DNA of 64,000 nucleotides from Heloderma charlesbogerti (lineage: Eukaryota; Chordata; Lepidosauria; Squamata; Helodermatidae): contig JANEZZ010002363.1 of NCBI GenBank assembly GCA_026122225.1, positions 495,782 to 559,781 on the forward strand, written 5' to 3'. The position numbers and the translations under genes are program-made. Numbering within the stretch: position 1 is the stretch's first letter; each line of letters begins with the position of its first letter. The notes under the pieces were generated by a model. That model saw only the letters and a list, made by a program, of their open reading frames with translations. It made no database searches and was not told where the DNA came from. Shown here in pieces: positions 53,086-64,000 of this stretch.

Positions 53086-53883
53086 GGCCCCATCCAAATG
53101 AGCCTTTTACTCTGGGGCAGCTGCAAGTTGAGGTCCTTTGGGACAGATGACGCAGTCGCCATCTGTGGTTTTCTCCCGGAAAATGCGGACTTCCGAGGAG
53201 GCGTTTTGCTGCAATTTTTTTTTGTTTGCAGCGGGTTCCCCACGTTTGCGAGCCATCTGTCCCTTTCCCAAACTGACTTTGCATTTTGCAGTGGGCATGT
53301 TGTAGGCATGCATAGTGCTTGCATCACTCTGTGATGTCCCTTTACTCCCACTGTCCCTATGCAGCTGTGCAGAGGCACAGAGAGGCATTTTCATTTATTT
53401 AATCACACTTTCGCACATTTTTGCAGCTTCGTATGTTCACAGTCATTGCTTTTGGACTCAGTGCCCAAGGACTGGGGGGGGGGGGCTTGGGGGAGGACCA
53501 ACTTTGCTCCAGCTTCCATTTCGGAATGATGGGTAGGCATGTACTGCTCACGCGAACCATCACAAGAGTCTCAGGCTGGGGAACTGACAAACAGATGGCA
53601 TGGAAATGAAGGGGCACAGAGCACCCACTTTTTACCTAATGAGGGATGGAAAGACACAATAGAACCCCTAAAATACAAAACAGCCACTGCAGTGTCACAC
53701 CCCCATGCTCACGGGCTGCACAGCTGTGCTTTAAAGTATAATGGCAAAAAAGGGGCACGGCGGAGTCTGTTAGGGAAGCATGCCATAAATCACTAGTGTA
53801 TACCACCAGAAGCTAATTCAAAGCTGTAATGCTACACAGTTGCGGGGTGGTAAGTGAAAGCGGTGCTATGTAGATGGGGCCCC
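53086..53883. mobile_element. DNA-transposon-like element with GGCCCCATC termini
   Basis: The left terminus GGCCCCATCCAAATGAGC is approximately mirrored by the right terminus GCTATGTAGATGGGGCCCC, and adjacent CTGGGGCAGCTGC is approximately mirrored near CAGTTGCGGGGTGG. Internal sequence has several CpG and a G-run at 53467-53499. Frames of 60-106 codons are open on both strands without a known domain. It is 798 bp and most likely non-autonomous. Confidence 0.55.
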
Positions 53884-54372
53884 AGTGAGTTTGTGGCATT
53901 GGTGGGATTTGATCCAGGGATTGCTGTTTTTTAGCTGAGGTCCCATAGAGTCACCATGGTGGAGGTATATTACAGTAATGAAGACTGGCATTTCAATATC
54001 CTTAAAAGAAGCTACTTTTTTGTATTCATTTCATTGTTCTGGGTGCTGAAAGGTTATAGAAAGAGATTAAAGCACAATGAATTGTAAAATGAAAAAGGAA
54101 AAAAGTGTCTTTAAAACAATTCATTAGAACCTTCATTTTTGGCTAGGCTGTATGGCTGCACCAGACTTTTGTTCTCTGCTAAGCTGAACTATTTATAATA
54201 CGCAGCCTGACGAAGGTTGCCTCTAAAGGTCTGCTTTTCTTTCTTCACATTTTGTGGTTGGATACAAGACTATTTATTCAAACTTCAGTTATGTCAGTAA
54301 AACAATATAAAACAGCTTCTGAAAATTTCAACAGAAAGTGAAAGTAGTTTTGAGAGATCATCCAGCCAAGAG
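53884..54372. other. No gene recognised
   Basis: AT-rich flank of the Bov-B insertion. No supported feature. Confidence 0.4.
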
Positions 54373-54385
54373 TTAATCCACTGTT

Positions 54386-56275
54386 GTTGTTGTTCAGTCG
54401 TTCAGTCATGTCCGACTCTTCGTGACCCCATGGACCATAGCACGCCAGGCCTTCCTGTCCTGTGCTATCTCCCGGAGCGTACTCAAGTTCATATTCATTG
54501 CATCGGTGATGCTATCTAGCCATCTCATCCTCTGCCGTCCCCTTCTCCTTTTGCCTTCAGTCTTTCCCAGCATCAGGGTCTTTTCCAGAGAGTTTTCTCT
54601 TCTCATTAGGTGGCCAAAATATTTGAGCTTCAGCTTCAGTATCTGTCCTTCCAATGAGCACTCAGGGTTGATTTCCTTTAGGATTGACTGATTTGACCTC
54701 CTTGCAGTCCAGGGAACTCGTAAGAGTCTTCTCCAGCACCACAGTTCGAAAGCATCAATTCTTCGGTGCTCAGCCTTCCTTATAGTCCAGCTCTCACAGC
54801 CATACATTACTACTGGGAAAACCATAGCTTTGATTAGACGGACCTTTGTCGGCAAGGTGATGTCTCTGCTTCTTCCTATGCTGTCTAGGTTTGCCATAGC
54901 TTTCCTCCCAAGGAGCAAGCGTTTTTTAATTTCATGGCTACAGTCACCGTCTGCGGTGATCTTGGAGCCCAAGAAAGTAAAATCTGTCACTGCTTCCATT
55001 TCTTCCCCTTCTATATGCCAGGAAGTGATAGGGCCAGATGCCATGATCTTAGTTTTCTTAATGTTGAGTTTCAAACCAGCTTTTGCACTCTCCTCTTTCA
55101 CCCTCAACAAGAGGCTCTTGAGATCCTCTTTGCTTTCTGCCATTAGGGTGGTATCGTCTGCATATCGGAGGTTGTTGATAATTCTCCCAGCAATCTTAAT
55201 TCCGACCTCTGATTCATCCAAGCCGGCGTTTCTCATGATGTACTCTGCATATAAGTTAAATGAGCAGGGTGACAATATGCAGCCTTGTCATACTCCTTTC
55301 CCAACTTTGAACCACTCAGTTGTTCCATGTCTGGTTCTTACTGTTGCTTCTTGACCCTCGTACAGGTTTCTCAGGAGACAGGTAAGGTGGTCTGGTGCTC
55401 CCATCTCTTTAAGAATTTGCCACAGTTTGTTGTGATCCACACAATCAAAGGCTTTAGCGTAGTCAATGAAGCAGAACTAAACATTTTTCTGGAGTTCTCT
55501 TGCTTTCTCCATGATGCAGCGAATGTTGGCGATTTGATCTCTAGTTCCTCTGCCTCTTCGAAACCCAGCTTGTACTTCCGGTAGTTCTCGGTTCGTATAC
55601 TACTGAGGCCTGGCTTGTAGGATTTTGAGCATCACCTTGCTGGCATGTGAAATGAGCGCAATTGTGCGGTAGTTTGAACACTCTTTGGCATTGCCCTTCT
55701 TTGGAATTGGAATGTAAACTGACCTTTTCCAGTCTTGCGGCCATTGTTGAGTGTTCCAAATTTGTTGGCATATTGAATGCAGCACTTTAACAGCATCATC
55801 TTTTAGGATTTTAAATAGCTCAGCTGGAAGACTGTCATCTCCGCTAGCTTTGTTGTTACTAATGCTTCCTAAGGCCCACTTGACTTCACTCTCGAGGATG
55901 TCCGGCTCAAGTTCAGTGACCGCACTATCATGGCTATCAGGGACATGAAGATCTTTCCTGTATAGTTCTTCTGTGTATTCTTTCCACCTCTTCTTAATCT
56001 CATCTGCTTCTGTTAGGTCCCTGCCTTCTTTGTCCTTTATCATGCCCATCTTTGCACAAAACGTTCCGTTGAGATCTCCAATTTTCTTGAAGAGATCTCT
56101 AGTCTTTCCCATGCTGTTGTTTTCCTCGATTTCTTTGCATTGTGTCTCTCCTTGCTATTCTCTGGAACTCTGCATTCAGTTGGATATATCTTCCCCTTTC
56201 TCCCTTGCTTTTCGCTTCCCTTCTTTCCTCATCTACTTGTAAAGCCTCATCAGACAGCCACTTGGTTTTCTTGCA
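54386..56275 (-). mobile_element. Bov-B (RTE) LINE copy 3, 5'-truncated, 13-bp target duplication
   Basis: TTAATCCACTGTT at 54373-54385 is repeated at 56276-56288, so both ends are exact. The (GTT)n tail abuts the duplication. The copy is 1.9 kb and starts inside the linker between endonuclease and reverse transcriptase (reversed, AAGAAAACCAAGTGGCTG). An internal deletion of about 23 bases relative to copy 2 lies near 56141. Confidence 0.95.
54406..56112 (-). pseudogene. Bov-B ORF2 reverse transcriptase, copy 3
   Basis: From 56112 the minus frame reads MGKTRDLFKKIGDLNGTF, KASGDDSLPAELFKILKD, NYRTIALISHASKVMLK, then stops near 55600. After several inactivating changes the same frame is open again from 55275 to 54406: SPCSFNLYAEYIMRNAG, NNLRYADDTTLMAESKED (catalytic ADD intact), KAMVFPVVMYGCESWTIRK, FELWCWRRLLRVPWTARR and GRRRGRQRMRWLDSI. 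The block with FIDYAKAFD is interrupted by stops. It is non-functional, and its best-preserved part is the C-terminal 289 codons. Confidence 0.92.
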
Positions 56276-56288
56276 TTAATCCACTGTT

Positions 56289-57300
56289 AAGTCCCATTAA
56301 TTTCCACTGGGAAATGTTAAATATCTCCCTTTGAAATCAAAATATGCTTAACATAGGCTCTGTTGTGTCCAGTGTTTCTATTGAAATAGACTTTGATAGT
56401 GAAGGTGGTTGAAGTGGTAAAGACAGAGTATCAGATCAGACCATCAGCTAATAAGGAAACAAGATCAAATAAATGGTGGTATGAAATAATAGTCTTTTTT
56501 TTAATAGATGCCTTTTTTCACTTCTGTTATCTTGTTCTGTCCAGGGGTGGCACTAGCAGATGGTAGCAGTTACTTAGGTAACTCGATAGCAGGTACAGTA
56601 TGGCAGTGGCAGAAAGCCATGTTTCCTCTAACAATGCACTTGAAAGGATGCCATGTTGTGACTCAAAAGTCCTTTTTCATGTGTATTTTGTGGTGAGAAT
56701 GGCCCTGGATCCAGGGAGGCTCACTGCTGCTGTTTTCCCATGGTGGTAAACCTATTTTAAAAAGGAAAGGGGAAAGGTTAAATAGCATAAGAGGACATAC
56801 TGTAACTGACACACCAACTGAGAAGCCCTCCAGCCCCAGAAGTCTTCAGAATTCCTTCAACCTGCCTCTGGGTTCCTTAAGGAGGAAAAAAGGCAGGATA
56901 TAAATGACATGAATGAATATGCAAAAATTGCCTCTGCCTGAGAATGGCTCTTGGCAGGGAGGGACTTTGTGATCACCCCTAGCTTGAGTGACCTCTCCCA
57001 GTGGTGTCATGTAAAATAGCATGAGGGGCAAGAAAGATCCTAAGACACCTTATAAGCCCACAGGGTAGTGCGGTAGTCCGCCGGCAGCACCACCTTCTGG
57101 GAACATCGCTCTGGCAAAGGACTGGAGCCATTATAAAACAGTGCCTCTGGTCCCACTCAGTCAAATGACCCAGAAAGATACTGTGGTCAATAGCAGCCAT
57201 ACCCTGATTTATGGCAGTCTTTCTCTGAGCTCTCATCTGGGGCCAGTCTTCATGGAAACAGAATGAGAAGCACTTTCTGATTTTCTCTAGGTTTTCATGA
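56289..57300. other. No gene recognised
   Basis: Mixed composition with frames of 60-85 codons and no domains. No supported feature. Confidence 0.4.
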
Positions 57301-57301
57301 A

Positions 57302-57409
57302 ATCAGCTTTGGTCCGTCAGCAGCACACAAAGCAAGAAAAATGGAGTATGCACTATCTAAAACCTGTCTCTTCTTGCTCCGTGTGCCACTGATGAGCCAA
57401 AACCGATTT
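57302..57409. repeat. Inverted repeat with short loop
   Basis: ATCAGCTTTGGTCCGTCAGC and AGCACACAAAGCAAGAA at the left pair imperfectly with TTCTTGCTCCGTGTGCCACT and GATGAGCCAAAACCGATTT at the right. Arms are about 38 bases with a loop of about 30 bases. Probably part of a MITE. Confidence 0.65.
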
Positions 57410-57990
57410 AATGGAGAACGTCATCAACCCTAGTTGCTGTTCAGTGAGTGAGAGAGTTATTCCTCCCCTCTGTACATGCTCCCTTGCTAAGGGAAGTTCA
57501 CTGGGAGCCCTGAAGTAAGCCCCTTTAGTTTACCCCATACTTCTCCCCTCTCATCCAGCATTGGGGTGAATCCCTGTTCTGTATCTCAAGGACAAGCAAA
57601 CCTCAATTTTATCCTTTCCTTTCATTTTAATAACCTCTGGAATGGCTTCCTATCCCCTTTAATATCAAGTGGAGTTGGGTCCTCTTTTAACCCCAAGATC
57701 ACATCCTTTTAAACTCTGGGTTCATTTTTTCCCTGGCCCCTGCCTTGCAGTCACAAGCTGTGGGGCAGAAGGCTTCTCACTGCCACATATAGTCACAGCA
57801 TGATCCCCATGAAGGCTTACTTGAAAGTAAAGTCCCACTGAAGTCAGAGGAGGTTACTCCTCTGCCTGAGACTGCAGGGGAGAGAGATTTACTTCTTACT
57901 GGGGAGCGAAACTGACTTCTGAGTAAACATGCACAGAAAGTGCACAGAGACTCTCATCCAGCATTGGGATATGTGAAAGGTTAAAAGATT
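57410..57990. other. No gene recognised; palindromic squamate repeat
   Basis: 57805-57940 holds GGCTTACTTGAAAGTAAAGT, CCCACTGAAGTCAGAGG and GACTTCTGAGTAAACATGCA, the recurrent mirror-type repeat. No gene. Confidence 0.5.
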
Positions 57991-57994
57991 AATG

Positions 57995-58460
57995 TGGTTT
58001 TATCAATGGGAAAAGCGGGCTGTATAAGGTGAATGGGCAGAGAAACTACTGTGGTATGTATGATGGTTGACTGCTCCAGCACAGCTGAGGGTTTTATCAG
58101 TGGGGCAAGTGGGCTTCTATAGGAATGAAGCTAACTACTGCAAAAGGGCAACTCGGGGATTGCGTGACAGCGGAATGACTGACTCAGAAGCTTCTATCTA
58201 GGAATACAGGAAGGAAACCACTGCGAGGGGGCAACTCAGCATGACTGTGGAATGAATGGATGAATCAAAGGCTTGTATCAGGACTGTGAAATACCACTGC
58301 TGCAGGCTCCTAGTACTGGCTGCCCTTTCTCCTTCCCCTCTGAGTATTGCTTCCTTGTGAGTTGTGAGTGTATCGCAGTAACGGGGCTGTGAAATATTGC
58401 CGCTGCAGGCTCCCGCTACTGGCCCCTCTTTCTCCTTCTCTTCTGTGTATTCTTCACTGG
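57995..58460. repeat. Diverged tandem repeat, units about 80-105 bp
   Basis: Paired blocks repeat in order: TTTTATCAATGGGAAAAGCG (57999) with TTTTATCAGTGGGGCAAGTG (58093); GGGCAACTCGGGGATTGC (about 58146) with GGGGCAACTCAGCATGAC (about 58226); and CTGTGAAATACCACTGCTGC (58283) with CTGTGAAATATTGCCGCTGC (58388). Frames that cross it have no domain. Confidence 0.65.
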
Positions 58461-60470
58461 GGAAAAAGAGGGAATGGGGGGACACCCCCTGACCATGTCA
58501 CTGCCAGGTCACAGCTGGTCACAGAGGCACACCCAGGATTTAATGCAAGGGACCCAGGCACATTGCAGCCAAACCGCTCAGGAGTTGCACATAAGGAAAA
58601 CCAATGCATTAAAATGACTTTACGAAAATGTGCCTTTTCCAGAGAGAAGCTGCAGGATTGCTGCAGACTGGCAACAGCGTCAACTGTCATGAATGATCCC
58701 AAATTGCTGTCCCTCCACATTAAATTGGCTGTGTAAATTGGGCCCTGGGTTTCTTTTGTTAGTCCCTTCCCTGGTTCTCGCCTGGGGAGATATAGATTAT
58801 CTCCTTCAATCTGGCTGTACCCATTGCTGTTACTCAGACTGTACCAAACACCTCTTCCAGCACTGTCTTAAAGGCAGCCACTTTTATCAGGCTCCAGGGC
58901 AGAAGGGCAGGACAGGGCAGGTGAAAATGGTCAGCCCCTTGACGTTGCTCCGTCTTTCTCCACTACACCCATGATGGTGTAAAATGTTGACACCCCGGCA
59001 TTGAACACCTTTCCTTGGAAGAAAATCCCATTGATTTTCATGAGACTTTCTCTTTGGAATATTTAGGACTGCAACTTCAATATAAAAATTTATATTTGAA
59101 GCTGAAATTCAGGTGCATTACAGCCAGTTTGGGCTTTGCTTTTATTCAGAAGAAGGAGCCACTCTGTGTTGAATGATCACCACCTAGTGGTGTACAGTAT
59201 AAAGCACTTTTTTTTTTTTGCATTTGCAAAGGATGTGTTTTTGTATATGTGTGTGGCTAGTAATATGGGTCGGATTGCATAAGGCACCAAAGGATTTTTA
59301 TAAACCAAAGCAAAGTAAGATTTATTTCAATACTATTCCAGTTCCTCTTGTCTGGACTACTGTATTGCTTTTCTATTGCGTATCTAATATTTCCACTTTA
59401 CCTCTAGATCTGAGACTTGCAGATCAGTCTTAACCAGTTCAACTTGGAAGTAGGTTCCACTTTGGTCAAGTGATTTTGTATTGCAATCATAACCATATTT
59501 ACTGGGAAATATGCCTTATGTTCAATGAGGCTTACTTCCAAGTAAGTTCAATGGGGCTGCCTTACTTCCTATATAAGCATTTTATAGTGCTATAGAGTAT
59601 TTGATGTAGTGTTAGGCTGAAGTATTTGACACAGCAATTTTCAGCTCTTTGGGAGCGTGCAGTGAGACAAAAACTGGATTAATTTCAAGGTTTGTGAAGA
59701 ATGTTCAGGTGGGGATGGATCTACTTTAAATGTGAGATTAATGAGGTGTGTTGTTTTTGTTGTTGTTATTGTTTGGCCAATGGGAGCAACCATCTTCTCT
59801 CACCACAAGAATGCCCCATGACATTATGTCATGAGGTAGCATTGTCCCCATGGTGTAATTTGTCCTAAATTTCAAAGGGAATGTTGTTGGACAGCTGAGA
59901 GCAGCCAAGCTGCTGCTTGAAGTGGCAACAATGCTTTTTATTAAAGAAAAAAAAAAACCCCAGCTACCTTTAAAGGTAAGCCCACCACCACCTGAAAGTT
60001 CTTCAGTCCCCCCTCAAATTGCTGATATTTCCCACCCACTTTCACAGGGGACAAATGGCCCTGAGAGCCCAGCTTGAGTTCAAAGCACTCAGGCCTGATG
60101 CTGTGAGTAAGTGCATGAACTTGTGGCAGAGGTGAAATTTGAACCAGGGATGTCCGCTTTGTAGCTCAGTTTCTGAGCTGCTGTACTACCCAAGCTCTCC
60201 TGAGTTCCATTGAACTCAGTGGGATTTATTTCTGAGTAAGGATAATAGGATTGGGCTGTACCATACAAGTAGATTGGCTTAAGCCATATTCTTCTTAGTG
60301 AAGATTTCTGAGTAGACCAGCTTAGGGTTATGTTGCAAGGGTAGCTCAAATGTTGTTCTGGAAAAATGCCAAAGGACAATTATAATATGGAATTGGAATT
60401 CATTCAGTGCTGGCTCCAGGTTTTTGAGGCTCTTGGGCAAGGCACCCTAAATGGACCCTTCCCTCAGTGA
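58461..60470. other. No gene recognised; palindromic repeat fragments
   Basis: Recurrent squamate palindromic repeat copies lie at 59440-59570 (GAGGCTTACTTCCAAGTAAG then TTCAATGGGGCTGCC) and 60190-60258 (TTCCATTGAACTCAGTGGGA then TTTATTTCTGAGTAAGG). The frames 58368-58736 and 58454-58720 have no domain. Confidence 0.45.
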
Positions 60471-60479
60471 GTTTACCTT

Positions 60480-61075
60480 CGCGCCTCTGTTGTTACCAGC
60501 TGCTGTTGCTCCCTGTCAAGGATAACAGCCTGCTTTCTGCCATAAGATGGGGTCAGGCTGTCACGTTGGAGGTAACCACCTGGGATTGTTTGTGATCTAG
60601 AGGTTCCTTGGCCCTTTGCCCAAGGCCATACACAGTCCCTGCTAACTAGCCAGCAGCTGGAGTTGTTGGGGAGTTCCAGCCTCTTGGAGGCCAGGGCCTC
60701 TACCCAGGGACCAAGCCAGTGATTGGCTGAAGCAAAATCTGCCCAGGGCTGGGCTTTAAAAGGGGGCTGAGGTTGAGGCATAGGGTCTCCCTTCATCCTG
60801 GTGGTCCTGGACCTACAGATGGCTGGTTGCTATCCAGGGAGACCCATACTGCAAGGATAGGCCAGGTGGATTTATTACTTTGCTTCTGTGTGCATTCATG
60901 AAGCTCTCTGTTTCTAGTTAATGTGATTTGGCTTTGTACCCTCTTATGTAACTTGCTACTTCCATTCTTCCCTTTCCCTCTACCCCTTTATGTTGATCTT
61001 AATAAACCTTTATCCAACCTTTAGTTGGTGTGATCTCTCTGCATAACCTCAGTGCTAATTTCAGTGCCTCTTGGC
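60480..61075 (+). mobile_element. Possible solo LTR or promoter-bearing repeat
   Basis: An inverted CCAAT box (ATTGGCTG at 60722), a TATA-like TTTAAAAG (60755-60762) and an AATAAA (61001-61006) occur in the order and spacing of an LTR U3-R-U5. The sequence is GC-richer than its flanks. Terminal TG...CA borders and a target duplication could not be defined, and no primer-binding site or internal proteins are visible. A host promoter with a nearby poly(A) signal is an alternative. Confidence 0.3.
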
Positions 61076-61800
61076 TTAACGAGGGTGGCTACTGGGTATT
61101 TTGGAGGACTGAAAGATCAGGTTTGGCCAGTCCTGTTTTTGGGAAGGGGGTCCTGGGCGGTCCTCCCTCACAGGGAGGTTGGGGTTAGTCCCAGCAGCTG
61201 GGATCCTCCTTCCCTTTCCCTTGACACTCTTCATCCTCTTTCTCAGCATTGCTACCACTTCCTTGCTTGATAGGCAGAAAGCCAGTGAGCCAGTAGGCAG
61301 TGGCACCTACCACTCCCCTTGTCACCACCACTGTTGCCTGGGCCTGAGGGAGAGGCAGGTGAACAAGCAGGTTGCAATGGTGAAGAGGAGGAGCAAGTCC
61401 AGGGGGCTCTTGTCAGTGGGGCCCTTTTCATTCCATTTTGTACAACTGAAGAAATTTGAAATCTCATGCAGTAGTCTCAAGGGTGCCACAGGACCCTTGC
61501 TGCCATTTTACATTATCCATCTACCTACTTACCAACGTGCATTCCAGCTTTCCAGCTCACTTTCCCAACATTCTGTCACACTTTAAATTGCCAAATTGTA
61601 CTCCATTAAAGATTCAACCACATAGATCACTATTTGGTAATCTATATTGCAAACGTGGGGGCCTGATCTGGAAAGGGTTAAAGTCTCCCTACTCCCCACA
61701 CTAGTGTCCCAATTCAGATCAGGAGATCTACACTTACTATAGAGTAAAAAAAGAAAAAAGATGTAGCTATTAGTGATGTTTTTAAAGTACTGTGTGCTTT
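61076..61800. other. No gene recognised; second copy of the 51115 repeat
   Basis: 61640-61775 matches 51115-51285 as described there. Frames at 61179-61586 and neighbours show no domain. Confidence 0.45.
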
Positions 61801-61804
61801 GGCC

Positions 61805-63617
61805 CTAAAGAACCCTAAAGAACAGAATTGAGGATGAGGCTATACAGATGGGAGCAAGAACCCAGCTAGAGAGGCAGTTGAACAACTGGATGACAACGGA
61901 GTTAAAGGAATACTAAAGGAGGATAAGGAGATTGCGGAGAAGCTGAATGAATTATTTTCATCTGCCTTCATCATAGAAAATGTAGGACAGATAGCTGTGC
62001 CTAAATGTATGTTTTCACAAAGGGAATTTGAGGAATTGAGACAAACAATGGTGACCAAAGAAGTCCTTGACCTTATTGACAAATCACCAGGCCCAGATAA
62101 TATCCATCCTAGAGTTTTTAAAGAATGCAAAAACAAAATTGCTGATCTTCTAACAAAAATATGTGACATGTCCCTAAGATCATCCTCTGTACCCAAGGAC
62201 TGGAGAATGCCCAATGTCACACTAATTTTTAAAAAGGGATCTGGGAGGGGTATCTGGGAAATTGCAGGGTGGTTAGCTTAATGTCTGTTCCAAATAAATT
62301 GGTGGAAAGCATTATTAAAGATAAAATCAGTAAGCATACAGAAGGACATGCCCTGCTGAAAAAGAATCAACATAGCTTCTGCAAAGGTAAGTCCTGTCTC
62401 TCTAACCATTTAGAGTTCTTTGAGAGTGTCAATAATTTATTTATTTATTTATTTATTGCATTTATACCCCGCCTTTCTCCCTCTCGCAAGGAACTCAAGG
62501 CGGCTTACATTATCCTCCTCCTCACCGTTGTATCCTCACAACAACAACCCTGTGAGGTAGGTTGGGCTGAGAGTCTGTGACTGGCCCAAAGTCACCCAGT
62601 GAGCTTCCATGGCCAAGTGGGGACTAGAACCCGGATCTCCCGGCTCCCAGTCCGTCACTCTCACCACTACACTACATGTGAGCAGGTGTGATCCAGTAGA
62701 CATTGTTTACTTGGACTTCCAAAGGCTTTTGATAGTCTCTCACTGAAGACTCCTGAGCAAACTTAGCAGTCATGGAATAAGAGGAGAGAACCTGTTATGG
62801 ATCAGTAACTGGTTGAGAACAGAAAGCAGAGAAGCAGATTAAATAGTAAACGCTCCCAAAGGAGGGATATAAAACAGTGGGGTCCCACAAGGATCTGTTT
62901 TGGGTCCAATGTTTTTCAATTTGTTCATAAATGATCTGGAATTAGGAGTGAGCAGTGAGTGAGGTAGGCAGGTTTGCAGATTACACCAAATTATTTAGGG
63001 TGGTTAAAACAAAAAAGGCTTGCAAAGAGTTGCAAAAAGATCTCTCCAAACTGGGAGAATGAACATCAAAATGGCAAATGCGGTTCAATGTAAGCAAGAG
63101 TAAAGTGAAGTGATACATGTTTGGGCAAGAAATCCCAACTTCACATATATGTCGATGGGATCTGAGCTAGTGGTGACTGTCCAAGATCTTGGAGTTGCGG
63201 TGGATAGCTGCATTAAAATGTTGACTCAGTGTGCGGCTGCTGTGAAAAAGGCAAATTCCATGTAAGGCATAATTAGGAAAAGAATTGAAAATAAAACTGC
63301 CAGTATCATGCTGACTTTATACAAATCTGTGGTGAGACTACACTTGGAATATTGTGTACAGTTTTGGTTACTGAACCTAAAAAAGGATATTGTAGAGTTG
63401 AAAAAAGTGCAGAAAGGGGCAACTAAAATTATCAAGGGGCTAGAGCAACTCCCCTATGAGGAAAGATTACCACATCTGGTATTATTTAGTTTAGAAAAAA
63501 GACAAATAAGGGAAGACATAATATATGTGTACAAAATTATGCATGGTGTGGGGGAAGTGGATGGGGAGACATAATACTAGAACCCAGGGTCATCCCATGA
63601 AGCTGACTGGTGAGAGA
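61805..63617 (+). mobile_element. CR1-type LINE ORF2, plus strand, split by a SINE
   Basis: Reverse-transcriptase blocks in order, across stops and frameshifts: LDLIDKSPGPDNIHPRVF, SVPKDWRMPNVTLIFKKG, VSLMSVPNKLVESIIKDKIS, KNQHSFCKGKSCLSNHLEF, then the SINE (62436-62690). It then continues VYLDFQKAFDSL-like, GVPQGSVLGPMFFNLFIND and FADYTKLFRVV. The catalytic FADD is FADY here. The C-terminal part at 63308-63574 reads [40 protein letters not shown] and EERLPHLVLFSLEKRQIRED. It belongs to a CR1 subfamily different from 14531. Confidence 0.88.
62436..62690 (-). mobile_element. tRNA-derived SINE with L2-type tail, minus strand
   Basis: In the minus direction it begins TAGTGTAGTGGTGAGAGTG (A-box region) and CCGGGTTCTAGTCCCC (B box), continues with a CACTGGGTGACTTTGGGCCA core resembling the MIR/CORE-SINE core, and ends with GTAAGCCGCCTTGAGTTCC, GGCGGGGTATAAATGCAATA and an (AAATA)n tail at 62436. 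It splits the CR1 frame between EFFESV and VDIV. No target duplication could be fixed. Confidence 0.82.
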
Positions 63618-64000
63618 TTCATAGAATCATAGAATAGTAGGGTTGGCAGGGGCCTACAAGGCCATTGAGTCCAACCCTCTCCTTAATGCAGGAATCCAAG
63701 TCAGAGCATCCCTGACAGATGGCTGTCCAACGCCTCCAGTGTGGGAGAGCCCACCACCTCCCTAGGTCATTGGTTCCATTGTCATATTGCTCTAACAGTC
63801 AGGAAGTGTTTCCTGATGTTCAGCCTGAATCTGGCTTCCTGTAACTTGAGCCCATTATTCCATGTCCTGCACTCTGGGATGATCGAGAAGAGATCCTGGC
63901 CTTCCTCTCTGTGACACCCTTTCAAGTACTTGAAGAGCGCTATCATTTCTCCCCTCAGTCTTCTCTTCTCAAGGCTAAACATGTCTAGTTCTTTCAGTCT
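63618..64000 (-). mobile_element. CR1 LINE 3' end, running off the window
   Basis: The plus strand starts ATTCATAGAATCATAGAATA GT in two blocks, then GGGGCCTACAAGGCCATTGA and GCAGGAATCCAAGTCAGAGC, the same reversed CR1 3' end as at 14531. The minus frame from 63982 reads [17 protein letters not shown], the reverse-transcriptase C-terminus. It continues beyond base 64000. It meets the plus-strand CR1 tail-on. Confidence 0.9.

Overview
This window looks like non-coding DNA of a squamate reptile (lizard or snake), built almost entirely from transposable-element fossils. The assignment rests on repeat content seen in the sequence: a Sauria-type tRNA SINE with perfect target-site duplications (2707-2997), Bov-B/RTE LINEs, CR1 LINEs with an ATTCTATG-type 3' end, L2 LINEs with AAATA tails, a tRNA-derived SINE with an L2-type tail, and many palindromic MITEs. 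I recognise no host protein-coding gene, and no rRNA, tRNA gene or CRISPR array. Two short exon-like stretches (7763-7813 and 22251-22386) are noted as weak candidates, so the window may be intronic or intergenic.

Layout: 1-14.5 kb is mostly old unique sequence with MITEs, a Sauria SINE, a purine-rich minisatellite and foldback repeats. 14.5-18.4 kb is one CR1 LINE on the minus strand (3' end at 14531, 5' end near 18407). It has an ORF1/ORF2 deletion fusion and is interrupted twice by members of one GC-rich, hairpin-studded DNA transposon family. 18.4-31 kb is quiet, with MITEs, LINE tails and microsatellites. 31-37 kb holds L2 fragments, an inverted duplication, a decayed reading frame, a SINE and the third copy of the hairpin-rich transposon. 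41.6-44.5 kb holds a Bov-B fragment and an L2 split by a short Bov-B derivative that keeps both ends. 45.8-49.9 kb is a nested stack: CR1, then Bov-B, then a second Bov-B, then the fourth copy of the hairpin-rich transposon. 50-56.3 kb has an L2, an unassigned LINE, a MITE and another Bov-B with a 13-bp target duplication. 60-64 kb has an LTR-like segment and two converging CR1 copies, one split by a SINE.

The most interesting object is the family at 16392-17229, 17463-18264, 36226-37155 and 46551-47473. Its ends (TAGGGATG...) resemble Ac-type hAT termini. Three of the four copies have perfect 8-bp target duplications inside identifiable older repeats. Each copy carries four or five palindromes of the GATAGGCTACGTAAA type and several GCAAATGGCGGC palindromes. 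Each also has a conserved ATG-to-GTAAG segment that looks like a retained first exon with a splice donor. Comparing copies, some palindrome substitutions occur in both arms together. The transposase source is not in this window.
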